13,692 nt of DNA from RUG754 sp041856085 (GTDB lineage: Bacteria > Bacillota > Clostridia > Peptostreptococcales > Anaerovoracaceae): NCBI GenBank assembly GCA_041856085.1, contig JBHAFL010000041.1:1-13692 (forward strand), given 5' to 3'. Shown piece by piece: positions 1 to 6,581 of this stretch (position 1 is the stretch's first letter; each line of letters starts with the position of its first letter). The notes under the pieces were generated by a model. The model searched no databases. It was not told the origin of the DNA and saw only the letters and a list, made by a program, of their open reading frames with translations. The position numbers and the translations under genes were made by a program.

Positions 1-641
1 AGCGCGAGCATAGGCTCGTGCTCTCTGACTTCCGGTTCAAGTCCCGCTATGACCCCGGTTGCAATGTATGGAGGGTTGGAAATAATCATATCAAACTTTT
101 TCGCACCGAGCCTGCCCTTGAATGCCGCAAGAAGATCCGACCTCACAGTCTTAACCTTTACCTTATTAAGCGCGATGTTTTCTTCTGCAATCTCAAGCGC
201 AGCTTCACTGATGTCCGAAAGCGTTACCTTGGTCTTCGGGCAAAGCCTGGCAATCGATATTCCTATAGCTCCGCTGCCTGTTCCGAGATCGAGCACATCT
301 CCCCCGCGCTCAAGACGCTTAATAGCCTCACACACGAGAGTTTCCGTATCCATTCTCGGAATAAGCACGTTATCATTCACCTTGAAGACAAATCCCATAA
401 ACTCCTGCTTCCCTGTGATATGCTGGAGCGGAGTATGCGCGGCTCGTTTTTCGACAAGGTCGAAGTATGCGTCGAGGCGATTATCCTGAATGATATCCGT
501 CCAACGCATCATAAGACCGACCCTGTCAATACCTGTAAGGTTACAATATAGCTCTTTCGCGTCGTTTTCGGCGTCGTGTATGCCTGCCTCCGAGAGCTGA
601 TTTTTTGCAATTTTTATAGCTTCTTTTAGTTCAAGACTCAT
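1..641 (-). CDS. prmC: PrmC (HemK), release factor glutamine methyltransferase, 3' part outside window
   Basis: S-adenosylmethionine-dependent enzyme that methylates the glutamine of the GGQ motif in peptide chain release factors, in the cytoplasm. I translated the minus strand from the ATG at 641-639 and the frame stays open to the window edge, giving 213 codons. The N-terminal helical domain (about residues 1-80) has the TPLQHITG stretch. LIPRMDTET (93-101) corresponds to the usual LIPRPETE. DLGTGSGAIG (118-127) is the SAM-binding loop, and NPPY (189-192) is the catalytic motif that binds the target glutamine amide. About 70 C-terminal residues of a usual 280 are missing because the window ends. 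No strong ribosome binding site precedes the ATG, only a weak AAGG about 30 bases upstream. It lies downstream of rho and the DUF1385 gene on the same strand, the common clostridial arrangement, with prfA often next. Confidence 0.93.
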   Translation of the reverse strand, partial: MSLELKEAIKIAKNQLSEAGIHDAENDAKELYCNLTGIDRVGLMMRWTDIIQDNRLDAYFDLVEKRAAHTPLQHITGKQEFMGFVFKVNDNVLIPRMDTETLVCEAIKRLERGGDVLDLGTGSGAIGISIARLCPKTKVTLSDISEAALEIAEENIALNKVKVKTVRSDLLAAFKGRLGAKKFDMIISNPPYIATGVIAGLEPEVREHEPMLA

Positions 642-687
642 TTTTTTCGTACCGTTATTTTTTTGCGCTGCCTTAAAACGCATGGGC

Positions 688-724
688 GGCGCCGCTTGCC
701 TGTGATTTTTCCGAGCGCGGCGCC
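688..724. repeat. 8-bp inverted repeat between DUF1385 gene and prmC
   Basis: GGCGCCGC (688-695) and GCGGCGCC (717-724) are exact reverse complements separated by 21 bases. On the minus strand, in which both flanking genes are read, this would form a GC-rich hairpin in the 133-base spacer. No T-run follows the stem, so I do not call it an intrinsic terminator. It could slow polymerase, protect an RNA end or serve as a processing site; the function is unknown. Confidence 0.5.
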
Positions 725-759
725 TGATGTCTTAGATTTTTTGTTTTAAGTTTTTTAAT

Positions 760-779
760 ATATGCTATTATATGCTATT
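760..779. repeat. Tandem duplication of a 10-bp unit at the end of the DUF1385 gene
   Basis: The unit ATATGCTATT occurs twice head to tail (760-769 and 770-779). The upstream copy, as read on the minus strand, contains the TAG stop of the DUF1385 gene, and the second copy repeats a TAG just downstream. It looks like a small replication-slippage duplication with no obvious role. Confidence 0.6.
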
Positions 780-1830
780 CGGCGCCTTTCTTCGGTCCTT
801 TCGGTCTGAGCTTAGGGTCATAAAATTCAACTTCGCCTTCTACCGGCTTGCCGTCTAAGTCGCATATTCCTTCAAAATATGGTATTTCATCCTCGTTTTC
901 GTTAGGAATTACCGCCTTCATAGCCGCAATCGCAACTTCAAGCTGTTTAAGGTCGGGCGTCCTTGTAGTTAGCTTCTGCAGGTATATCCCCGGCATGCTG
1001 AGCATCTCGACAACTATATTATTCGAGCGTCCCGCCCATTTCAGAAGTTCATATGAAATACCGGCAATGAGCGGAAGCGCCAGAAGTCTGCTTACAACTC
1101 TCAGCCAAACGCTCGGCCAGCCCATAAACACGTGAACGATTATCGCCACTATCATAACAAACATCAGAAATGATGTACCACACCTCGGGTGGAGCGTATA
1201 AAACGACTGTGCATTCTCCGGTGTGAGCTCAAGGCCGTTTTCGAAGCAATGTATCGTCTTATGCTCCGCGCCGTGATATTGGAATACCGTCTTGATGTCG
1301 CCCATCTTCGCTATCAGCCCTATATAGCCGATGAATATCGCTATCCTCACAAGCCCCTCGATTATATTGAGAAGCAAAATATTTTCGATGTATTTTCCTG
1401 CAAAGCCCACGATTGCCGTAGGAAGAAGCATAAATATTCCAACCGACATAACGAGCGCGACCGCAACGGACAGAAAGAGCAGAATCCCCCATGCCTTTTC
1501 TCTTCCGAGCTTTTTTTCGACCCATTCGTCGAACTTGTCTTTTTTGTACTCCTCAGGATTGTTTTTCTCGAGCACATCAGCCGAGTACATCAGAACCTGC
1601 GTGCCATACACAAGCGCTCCGATGAAGCTGACCACTCCCCTTATGACAGGAATCTTGCCGATAGACATCGGCTGTGGGGTAGGCTGAGTTTTCATATGTA
1701 TTTTGCCGTTTGGGAGGCGCATGGCGATAGCCGTTCTGTTCGGTCCTCTCATCATCAGCCCCTCCATTATCGCCTGTCCCCCTATCGCAGTAGGGCAGGC
1801 GTCTTTTAGAAATATTTTTTTCAAATCCAT
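775..1830 (-). CDS. DUF1385 / YqhQ-family integral membrane protein
   Basis: A 351-residue membrane protein of the DUF1385 family (Bacillus YqhQ); its biochemical function is not established. The family signatures are clear: GGQAIMEGLMMRGP (17-30) near the N-terminus, HGAEHKTIHCFE (186-197) and HPRCGTSF (214-221). The conserved His, Glu and Cys residues suggest a metal site, which is inference. Hydrophobic segments at roughly 113-137, 150-175, 221-238 and 243-260 give about four membrane spans. A charged C-terminal tail follows (about 308-351). The ATG (1830-1828) overlaps the TGA of rho by one base (TGATG), implying translational coupling to rho. The family is commonly found beside rho, rpmE and prmC in Clostridia. 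Here rho abuts it directly with no rpmE between. Confidence 0.93.
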   Translation of the reverse strand: MDLKKIFLKDACPTAIGGQAIMEGLMMRGPNRTAIAMRLPNGKIHMKTQPTPQPMSIGKIPVIRGVVSFIGALVYGTQVLMYSADVLEKNNPEEYKKDKFDEWVEKKLGREKAWGILLFLSVAVALVMSVGIFMLLPTAIVGFAGKYIENILLLNIIEGLVRIAIFIGYIGLIAKMGDIKTVFQYHGAEHKTIHCFENGLELTPENAQSFYTLHPRCGTSFLMFVMIVAIIVHVFMGWPSVWLRVVSRLLALPLIAGISYELLKWAGRSNNIVVEMLSMPGIYLQKLTTRTPDLKQLEVAIAAMKAVIPNENEDEIPYFEGICDLDGKPVEGEVEFYDPKLRPKGPKKGAE

Positions 1831-3689
1831 CAGTCCATCATTACCTTTCTGATTATATCTATGAAGTCACGATTACTCTTCGTATGATTAAGATTGTCTA
1901 TGATTTCTTCCGTAACCTGCTGCTCCGGCTTAGAGGAAAGCGCCTTTCTCATCGTCCATATTGCCGAAAGCTCTTCCGGACTCATCAGGAGGTCTTCACG
2001 TCTCGTACCCGATTTATTAAGGTTGATTGCAGGGAAGATTCTGAGCTCTGAGAGCTTCCTGTCTAAGTGGAGCTCCATATTGCCCGTACCCTTGAACTCT
2101 TCAAAGATAACATCGTCCATTCTGGAGCCCGTCTCAACAAGCGCCGTCGCAAGTATCGTAATCGAGCCGCCCTCTTCCATATTCCTCGCCGCTCCGAAGA
2201 ATTTTTTAGGTTTATGGAGCGCTCCGGGGTCGAGCCCGCCGGAGAGAGTCCTTCCCGAATTCGGCACCACCATATTATATGCTCTGGCAAGTCTCGTGAT
2301 ACTGTCAAGAAGTATGACTACGTCCTTTTTATGCTCGACGAGTCTCTTAGCGCGTTCAAGCACCATTTCGGCTACCTGAACATGGTGCTCCGGAAGCTCG
2401 TCAAAGGTCGAGTACAGAACCTCTCCCCCCTTAAGGCTTCTCTTCATATCGGTAACTTCTTCGGGTCTCTCGTCCACAAGCAAAACTATCAGCTCTACGT
2501 CGGGATAGTTCGTCTCAATCGCATTCGCGACTTTTTTTAGAAGTACGGTCTTACCTGCCTTAGGCGGCGCTACTATCAGACCCCTCTGTCCCTTGCCGAT
2601 AGGCGCTATCATATCAATCAGCCTTGTCGAAAGCTCTCTTGAGGTTGTTTCGAGTTTTATTCTTTCATTCGGGAATATCGGAGTAAGACTGTCGAAGTTA
2701 GGTCTCTTAATCGCTTTGCCGGGCTCTTCTCCGTTTACGGTATTCACATACAGCAGCGCGCCGAAGCGTTCGCCCTCATGTGCGCGCCTTGTTATGCAGT
2801 TTATCTTGTCTCCCGTTTTCAGGTTAAATCTTCTTATCTGCGTCGGTGAAACATAGATATCTTTTTCGGAGGTAAGAAAATTATCGAAGCGCAGAAATCC
2901 GAAGCTGTTCTCCTCCTGAATATCAAGTATTCCCTCGACAACCGGACGCTCCCTTTCACCCGTATTGCGATTTTCGAAGTTCTCGACCGACCTGCCCGGT
3001 GCGTCGCAGCCCTCGCCGAGCTTACGCGGGTCTCCGTTTTCACCCGTCCTGACAGTTTCATAATTCTCGCTTTTACTGCGACGCACAGCGTTATCGCTGT
3101 CTCCGTCCGTCATATCCTCTTCCGATGCGTTTTTTCTGCGATTTATGGCAGCTTTCGTCCGGATATTTTTTGCCGTCGGTTTAGCCTCCGCTTCGCCGCT
3201 GTCGGCTTCGGCAGCTTCATTCTTATATATTATCTTCATCATTAAATCGTCTTCTTTCGGCTCGCTCAGCGCCTTAGCCTCTCTCTTAGGCAAAAACACC
3301 GGCTCGCTCAAATCAACTCCGACGGGTATGGCGTTACCTTTCATCTCCGGCTTTCGCTCGTCTCCGAGCTTTAGCTTCTCTCCCGACAGTTTAGCCTTAA
3401 CGTCCGCGAGAGGGTCTTCTCTCGCGTCTATGAAGTTTCCCTTGACGTCGTCGTTTATCGGCGTGCCGACAAAGTTCTCCTCCTTAGCTTGGCCTGAGCT
3501 TTTTTCGCGCGTCCTTCTCTTTTTTTCGGAGGGTTCGTTAATCGGAAGCTCTTCTTTTAGAAGGTCTATGGGTTTTTTCGATGTGTTCACCTGTCTTCGT
3601 CTCGTCGGCTTATTTTTTTCGTCTTGAGCGGGAGCTGTATTATGGTTTTTATCCTCTGCGGTCACGATTTCTTTATTTTTTGCTGACAT
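1830..3689 (-). CDS. rho: Transcription termination factor Rho with long charged N-terminal extension
   Basis: Hexameric RNA-dependent ATPase and helicase that ends transcription. The protein is 619 residues, about 200 longer than E. coli Rho. The conserved core starts near residue 248. The RNA-binding cold-shock-like domain runs about 249-325 and includes FGFLRF and DIYVSPTQIRRFNL. Walker A is APPKAGKT (374-381) and Walker B is VVILLD (457-462). The Q/R-loop region GSRMDDVIFEEFKGTGN follows at about 521-537, so the motor appears intact. Residues 1-247 are low-complexity and rich in Lys, Glu, Asp, Arg and Asn. I cannot recognise the usual N-terminal helix-bundle (Rho_N) domain there. Such insertions occur in other Gram-positive, actinobacterial and Bacteroidota Rho proteins and can add RNA affinity or promote condensation (family knowledge). 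The start has a good ribosome binding site: GAGAAAGG (3706-3699), 9 bases before the ATG. Confidence 0.97.
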   Translation of the reverse strand: MSAKNKEIVTAEDKNHNTAPAQDEKNKPTRRRQVNTSKKPIDLLKEELPINEPSEKKRRTREKSSGQAKEENFVGTPINDDVKGNFIDAREDPLADVKAKLSGEKLKLGDERKPEMKGNAIPVGVDLSEPVFLPKREAKALSEPKEDDLMMKIIYKNEAAEADSGEAEAKPTAKNIRTKAAINRRKNASEEDMTDGDSDNAVRRSKSENYETVRTGENGDPRKLGEGCDAPGRSVENFENRNTGERERPVVEGILDIQEENSFGFLRFDNFLTSEKDIYVSPTQIRRFNLKTGDKINCITRRAHEGERFGALLYVNTVNGEEPGKAIKRPNFDSLTPIFPNERIKLETTSRELSTRLIDMIAPIGKGQRGLIVAPPKAGKTVLLKKVANAIETNYPDVELIVLLVDERPEEVTDMKRSLKGGEVLYSTFDELPEHHVQVAEMVLERAKRLVEHKKDVVILLDSITRLARAYNMVVPNSGRTLSGGLDPGALHKPKKFFGAARNMEEGGSITILATALVETGSRMDDVIFEEFKGTGNMELHLDRKLSELRIFPAINLNKSGTRREDLLMSPEELSAIWTMRKALSSKPEQQVTEEIIDNLNHTKSNRDFIDIIRKVMMD

Positions 3690-3747
3690 TATAAATAACC
3701 TTTCTCAAAAATAAGATATAAAATTTTATGCGAATGAATATGAGGTT

Positions 3748-3794
3748 TTCGGATTAGGCGTCTCGCCTATGGAAGTTCGGATACTGATTCGGAT
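3748..3794. repeat. Three TTCGGAT repeats and a small hairpin in the rho leader
   Basis: The 7-mer TTCGGAT occurs at 3748-3754, 3776-3782 and 3788-3794; on the rho transcript it reads ATCCGAA. Between the first two lies TAGGCG/CGCCTA (3755-3760 and 3764-3769), a perfect 6-bp stem with a 3-nt loop. All of this lies downstream of the predicted rho start point, so it would be in the untranslated leader. Leader-based autoregulation of rho is known in other bacteria, but no mechanism is shown here. Confidence 0.45.
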
Positions 3795-3825
3795 AAAATC
3801 AAAACTTTAGACTTATACACGGATG

Positions 3826-3854
3826 ATTCTACTATATTTTTTGCTCGATTACAA
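3826..3854 (-). promoter_or_regulatory. Likely sigma-A promoter for rho
   Basis: On the minus strand a -35 box TTGTAA (3854-3849), a 17-base spacer and a -10 box TAGAAT (3831-3826) match the vegetative consensus at 9 of 12 positions. Transcription would start near 3819, leaving a leader of about 130 bases before rho. Confidence 0.55.
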
Positions 3855-3947
3855 GGATATTAGAGATAAAAACGCAATCTGCAAAAATCAAATAATCATT
3901 GAAAATGAATGCAGTAAAAAACACATATTTATTTCGGCCGATTAAAG

Positions 3948-3956
3948 TGGTATAAT
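3948..3956 (+). promoter_or_regulatory. Extended -10 promoter for tdh-kbl
   Basis: TGGTATAAT combines a perfect -10 hexamer (3951-3956) with an upstream TG (3948-3949). No good -35 box is seen at 16-18 bases upstream, as is common for extended -10 promoters. The start point would be near 3963, giving a leader of about 100 bases before the tdh ATG. The hexamer lies inside the left arm of the palindrome at 3950-3979. Confidence 0.65.
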
Positions 3957-3979
3957 GACTGCATACGCAGTCATTATAC
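3950..3979. promoter_or_regulatory. Perfect 13+13 bp palindrome overlapping the tdh promoter, candidate operator
   Basis: GTATAATGACTGC (3950-3962) and GCAGTCATTATAC (3967-3979) are exact reverse complements around a 4-base centre, ATAC. The left arm contains the -10 box and the centre sits at the expected transcription start. A dimeric regulator bound here would block polymerase, so an operator is the simplest reading. The symmetry also puts a TATAAT on the opposite strand (3978-3973), but without a credible -35 or extended -10 there. No regulator gene is adjacent, so the binding protein is unknown. Confidence 0.6.
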
Positions 3980-4005
3980 GGTGATTATATCGCCGTGCGT
4001 TTTTT
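3978..4005 (+). terminator. Terminator-like hairpin in the tdh leader, possible attenuator
   Basis: ACGGTGAT (3978-3985) pairs with ATCGCCGT (3989-3996) over 8 positions, one of them a G-U pair, around the loop TAT. A run of six T follows after three bases (4000-4005). It begins only about 15 bases after the predicted start point and 60 bases before the tdh ATG, so it could end transcription prematurely. Its first two bases are shared with the palindrome's right arm. I see no known riboswitch or T-box around it. Confidence 0.45.
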
Positions 4006-4064
4006 GCATATTTTAAGTCAGTAATTTATTGCTAATGTTTAAGAAACAGACAGGAGATTATCTT

Positions 4065-5102
4065 ATGGCAAAATTGATGGACGCTTTGGTGAAGCCTACA
4101 GCCGGTTCGGGGCTTGAGCTGAGAAAAGTCCCCGTTCCCGTGCCGAATGCGGGCGAGGTTTTGATTAAGATTCATAAGACCGCGATTTGCGGAACTGACG
4201 TCCACATCTACGACTGGGACCCGTGGGCAAGACAGCATATCAAGCCGCCTATGACCGTGGGGCACGAATATGTCGGTGAAATCGCCGAACTCGGCGAGGG
4301 AGTCAAAGGCTTCACAATCGGTCAGCGCGTAAGCGGCGAGGGTCACCTGACCTGCGGGCACTGCCGCAACTGCCATAACGGCAATATTCAGTGGTGCAAG
4401 GATACCGTAAGCGTAGGCGTCGACAGGGACGGCGCGTTTGCCGAGTATCTCTGTATCCCCGCTTCCAATGTAATTAAAATTGACGAAAGGCTCGACGAGG
4501 ACGTCGTCTCGTTTTTCGACGCTTTCGGCAATGCCGCCCACACCGCCCTTATGTGGAATCTCGTGGGTGAGGACGTTCTCATCACAGGCGCAGGTCCTAT
4601 AGGAATCATCGCCGTCGGTATCTGCAAGTACGCAGGCGCAAGGCGCGTAGTCATAACCGACACTAACGACTATCGTCTCGGACTCGCAAAAAATATGGGA
4701 GCGGACAGGGTTGTAAACATTCTCGAAACCGAGCTCCGCGATGTGATGGAGGAGCTGGATATAGTCGAGGGTTTCGACGTCGGACTCGAAATGTCTGGAA
4801 ACGGCGCCGCGCTCAAGCAGATGTTCAGCGTAATGAGAAACGGAGCGAAGATCAGTCTTTTAGGAATATCCAATGTGCCTGTCGATATAGATATGAATGA
4901 GATAATAGGCCGCGGGCTCACGCTTCAGGGGATATACGGCAGGAAGATGGACAACTGGCACCAGATGTCATATATGGTGCAGGGCGGGCTCGATATGACA
5001 CCGGTGATCACTCACAGATTCAATTACAGAGATTTCGAAAAAGGCTTCGAGGCGATGAAATCCGGTAAATCCGGCAAGGTCGTTCTCGACTGGACTGAAT
5101 AA
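4065..5102 (+). CDS. tdh: L-threonine 3-dehydrogenase
   Basis: Zinc-dependent medium-chain dehydrogenase that oxidises L-threonine with NAD+ to 2-amino-3-ketobutyrate, the first step of threonine breakdown to glycine. The protein is 345 residues; the E. coli enzyme has 341. The catalytic zinc ligand is Cys42 in ICGTDVHIYDWD, with His67 and Glu68 in GHEY. The structural zinc cysteines are Cys97, 100, 103 and 111. The NAD-binding loop GAGPIG is at 175-180 and the acidic residue expected at the end of strand 2 is Asp199. I chose the ATG at 4065 because AGGAGA lies 7 bases before it and residue numbering then matches E. coli Tdh with a constant offset of four. An in-frame TTG at 4029 would add 12 residues without a good ribosome site. 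The gene is followed by kbl, as in many bacteria. Confidence 0.97.
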   Translation: MAKLMDALVKPTAGSGLELRKVPVPVPNAGEVLIKIHKTAICGTDVHIYDWDPWARQHIKPPMTVGHEYVGEIAELGEGVKGFTIGQRVSGEGHLTCGHCRNCHNGNIQWCKDTVSVGVDRDGAFAEYLCIPASNVIKIDERLDEDVVSFFDAFGNAAHTALMWNLVGEDVLITGAGPIGIIAVGICKYAGARRVVITDTNDYRLGLAKNMGADRVVNILETELRDVMEELDIVEGFDVGLEMSGNGAALKQMFSVMRNGAKISLLGISNVPVDIDMNEIIGRGLTLQGIYGRKMDNWHQMSYMVQGGLDMTPVITHRFNYRDFEKGFEAMKSGKSGKVVLDWTE

Positions 5103-5130
5103 AGTGAATAATCAAGAAAAAATAACCTCA

Positions 5131-5278
5131 CGGCGTTAGCCGCCGCTCTGCTATGCAGACCGACGGACACCTGAGAGAACACTGTATCACAATTTTCGGG
5201 CGATGCTCGCCGCGGCCAAGCCGCTTACAGTCTTGCCTCGCAAGTCTGAAATTGCGATATAATATAGCTTATAGCTAT
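5131..5278. repeat. Run of short, mostly 3-nt-loop hairpins between tdh and kbl
   Basis: Six short inverted repeats follow one another. CGGCG/CGCCG (5131-5135, 5141-5145) has a 5-base loop. The others all have 3-base loops: TCTGC-TAT-GCAGA (5147-5159), GGCGA-TGC-TCGCC (5199-5211), GCGGC-CAA-GCCGC (5212-5224), CTTGC-CTC-GCAAG (5232-5244) and ATAGCT-TAT-AGCTAT (5264-5278). Arm sequences differ from one to the next, so this is not a repeat array; the shared feature is shape. No credible reading frame fits here. A TATAAT at 5258-5263 could give kbl a weak promoter of its own. The hairpins might adjust the relative yield or stability of the tdh and kbl RNA segments, or be a compound intergenic repeat element. 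Confidence 0.65.
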
Positions 5279-5297
5279 GGCTTTAATGGAGGAAAAT

Positions 5298-6485
5298 ATG
5301 AAATCAGCACTAACTAAGTTTGCCGCGGAGCTCGACAGCATCAGAGCCGCCGGCACATTCAAGGAAGAAAGAATTATCACCACGCCTCAGCGTTCGAGAA
5401 TAGACACGACTAAGGCACCTGCGGTTGTAAACCTCTGCGCCAACAACTACCTCGGACTCTCCGATAATGGAGACTTAATTGAAGCTGCCAAGGCAAGCTA
5501 CGATGACTGGGGCTTCGGCCTCTCGTCGGTTCGCTTTATCTGCGGAACCCAGCAGATTCATAAGAATCTCGAAAGAGTAATCGCGGACTTCATAGGAACT
5601 GACGACGCTATACTCTACTCTTCCTGCTTCGACGCAAACGGCGGGCTTTTCGAAACGCTGCTCGGAGAAGAGGACGCGGTTATCTCCGACGAGCTGAACC
5701 ACGCCTCGATTATCGACGGTGTGAGGCTCTGCAAGGCTAAGAGATATCGCTATAAGAATAACGATATGGCAGACCTGAGAGTTCAATTAGAGGACGCAAA
5801 AAACACCGGCTGTAGGAATATCATCATCGCAACGGACGGCGTGTTCTCTATGGACGGCTATATTGCCAATCTCCCGGGAATCTGCGATTTAGCGGAAGAG
5901 TTCGACGCGCTCGTCATGGTTGACGACAGCCACGCTGTAGGCTTCATGGGCAGGTGCGGCAAAGGAACTCCGGAGCATTGGGGCGTTCAGGACAGAGTTG
6001 ATATCGTAACAGGCACTCTCGGCAAGGCGCTCGGCGGGGCTTCCGGCGGATATATAGCGGCGCATCAGGAAATTATCGACCTGCTTCGTCAGAGAAGCCG
6101 CCCTTATCTTTTCTCGAACAGCCTCGCTCCCGCTATATGCGCGGCGTCGCTTAAAACTTTTGAGCTGCTGAGCATCTCAACCGCGCTCCGTGACAGGGTA
6201 CACGAGAATGCCGACTATTTCAGAGCCGAGATGGTTAAGCTGGGCTTCGACATACTCCCGGGCGAGCACCCTATCGTAGCGGTTATGCTCTACGACGCTG
6301 TGAAAGCCTCGGAGTTCGCGAGCAGAATGCTCGATAAGGGCGTATATGTAATCAGCTTCACCTATCCCGTAGTGCCTAAGGGCAAGGCGCGTATCCGCAC
6401 GCAGATATCTGCCGGTCACACTAAAGAAGACCTCGATTTCGCAGTAAAATGCTTCAAGGAAGTTAAGGAGGAGATGGGGCTTTAA
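5298..6485 (+). CDS. kbl: Glycine C-acetyltransferase (2-amino-3-ketobutyrate CoA ligase)
   Basis: Pyridoxal-phosphate enzyme of the alpha-oxoamine synthase family that cleaves 2-amino-3-ketobutyrate with CoA to glycine and acetyl-CoA, taking the unstable Tdh product. The protein is 395 residues; E. coli Kbl has 398 and the resemblance from memory is very close. The PLP lysine is Lys243 in TGTLGKALGGASGGY. Asp209 and His212 in VDDSHAVGF contact the cofactor. YSSCFDANGG (107-116) and ATDGVFSMDG (178-187) are further family signatures. I start at the ATG at 5298 because GGAGG (5288-5292) sits 5 bases before it. The in-frame ATG at 5277 would add seven residues and has no ribosome site. The gene probably shares the tdh transcript across a 195-base spacer and ends before a strong terminator. 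Confidence 0.97.
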   Translation: MKSALTKFAAELDSIRAAGTFKEERIITTPQRSRIDTTKAPAVVNLCANNYLGLSDNGDLIEAAKASYDDWGFGLSSVRFICGTQQIHKNLERVIADFIGTDDAILYSSCFDANGGLFETLLGEEDAVISDELNHASIIDGVRLCKAKRYRYKNNDMADLRVQLEDAKNTGCRNIIIATDGVFSMDGYIANLPGICDLAEEFDALVMVDDSHAVGFMGRCGKGTPEHWGVQDRVDIVTGTLGKALGGASGGYIAAHQEIIDLLRQRSRPYLFSNSLAPAICAASLKTFELLSISTALRDRVHENADYFRAEMVKLGFDILPGEHPIVAVMLYDAVKASEFASRMLDKGVYVISFTYPVVPKGKARIRTQISAGHTKEDLDFAVKCFKEVKEEMGL

Positions 6486-6510
6486 TAATCATTGTTTAGT
6501 TATCCAACAC

Positions 6511-6536
6511 AAAAGAGAACCGCAAGGTTCTCTTTT
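6511..6536. terminator. Bidirectional intrinsic terminator between kbl and hbd
   Basis: AAAAGAGAACC (6511-6521) pairs perfectly with GGTTCTCTTTT (6526-6536) around a GCAA tetraloop of the stable GNRA type. Each strand ends the stem in four T, so it can serve both convergent genes, kbl from the left and hbd from the right. Confidence 0.9.
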
Positions 6537-6581
6537 GCTGTGTAAGTGTGTTCAGTTCATCAGATAAAGGTATGATTGAAG

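Noticed and set aside
18..551. Open frames on the plus strand across 18-551
   Set aside because: They are antisense to the clear PrmC reading frame, and their translations look like no known protein and lack ribosome sites.
688..724. Intrinsic terminator between the DUF1385 gene and prmC
   Set aside because: The GC-rich stem has a 21-base loop and no T-run follows it on the minus strand.
3973..3978. Minus-strand promoter in the palindrome for rho
   Set aside because: The TATAAT arises from symmetry, and its -35 position (AACGCA) and upstream dinucleotide do not support it. A better promoter lies at 3826-3854.
4029..4064. TTG at 4029 as tdh start
   Set aside because: No suitable ribosome site, and the ATG at 4065 has AGGAGA at good spacing and matches the family N-terminus.
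3963..4064. T-box or glycine riboswitch before tdh
   Set aside because: The leader is only about 100 bases, and I see no T-box sequence and no tandem aptamer layout.
5131..5278. CRISPR array or REP-type identical repeats
   Set aside because: The short palindromes do not share a repeated sequence or regular spacing; only their shape is alike.
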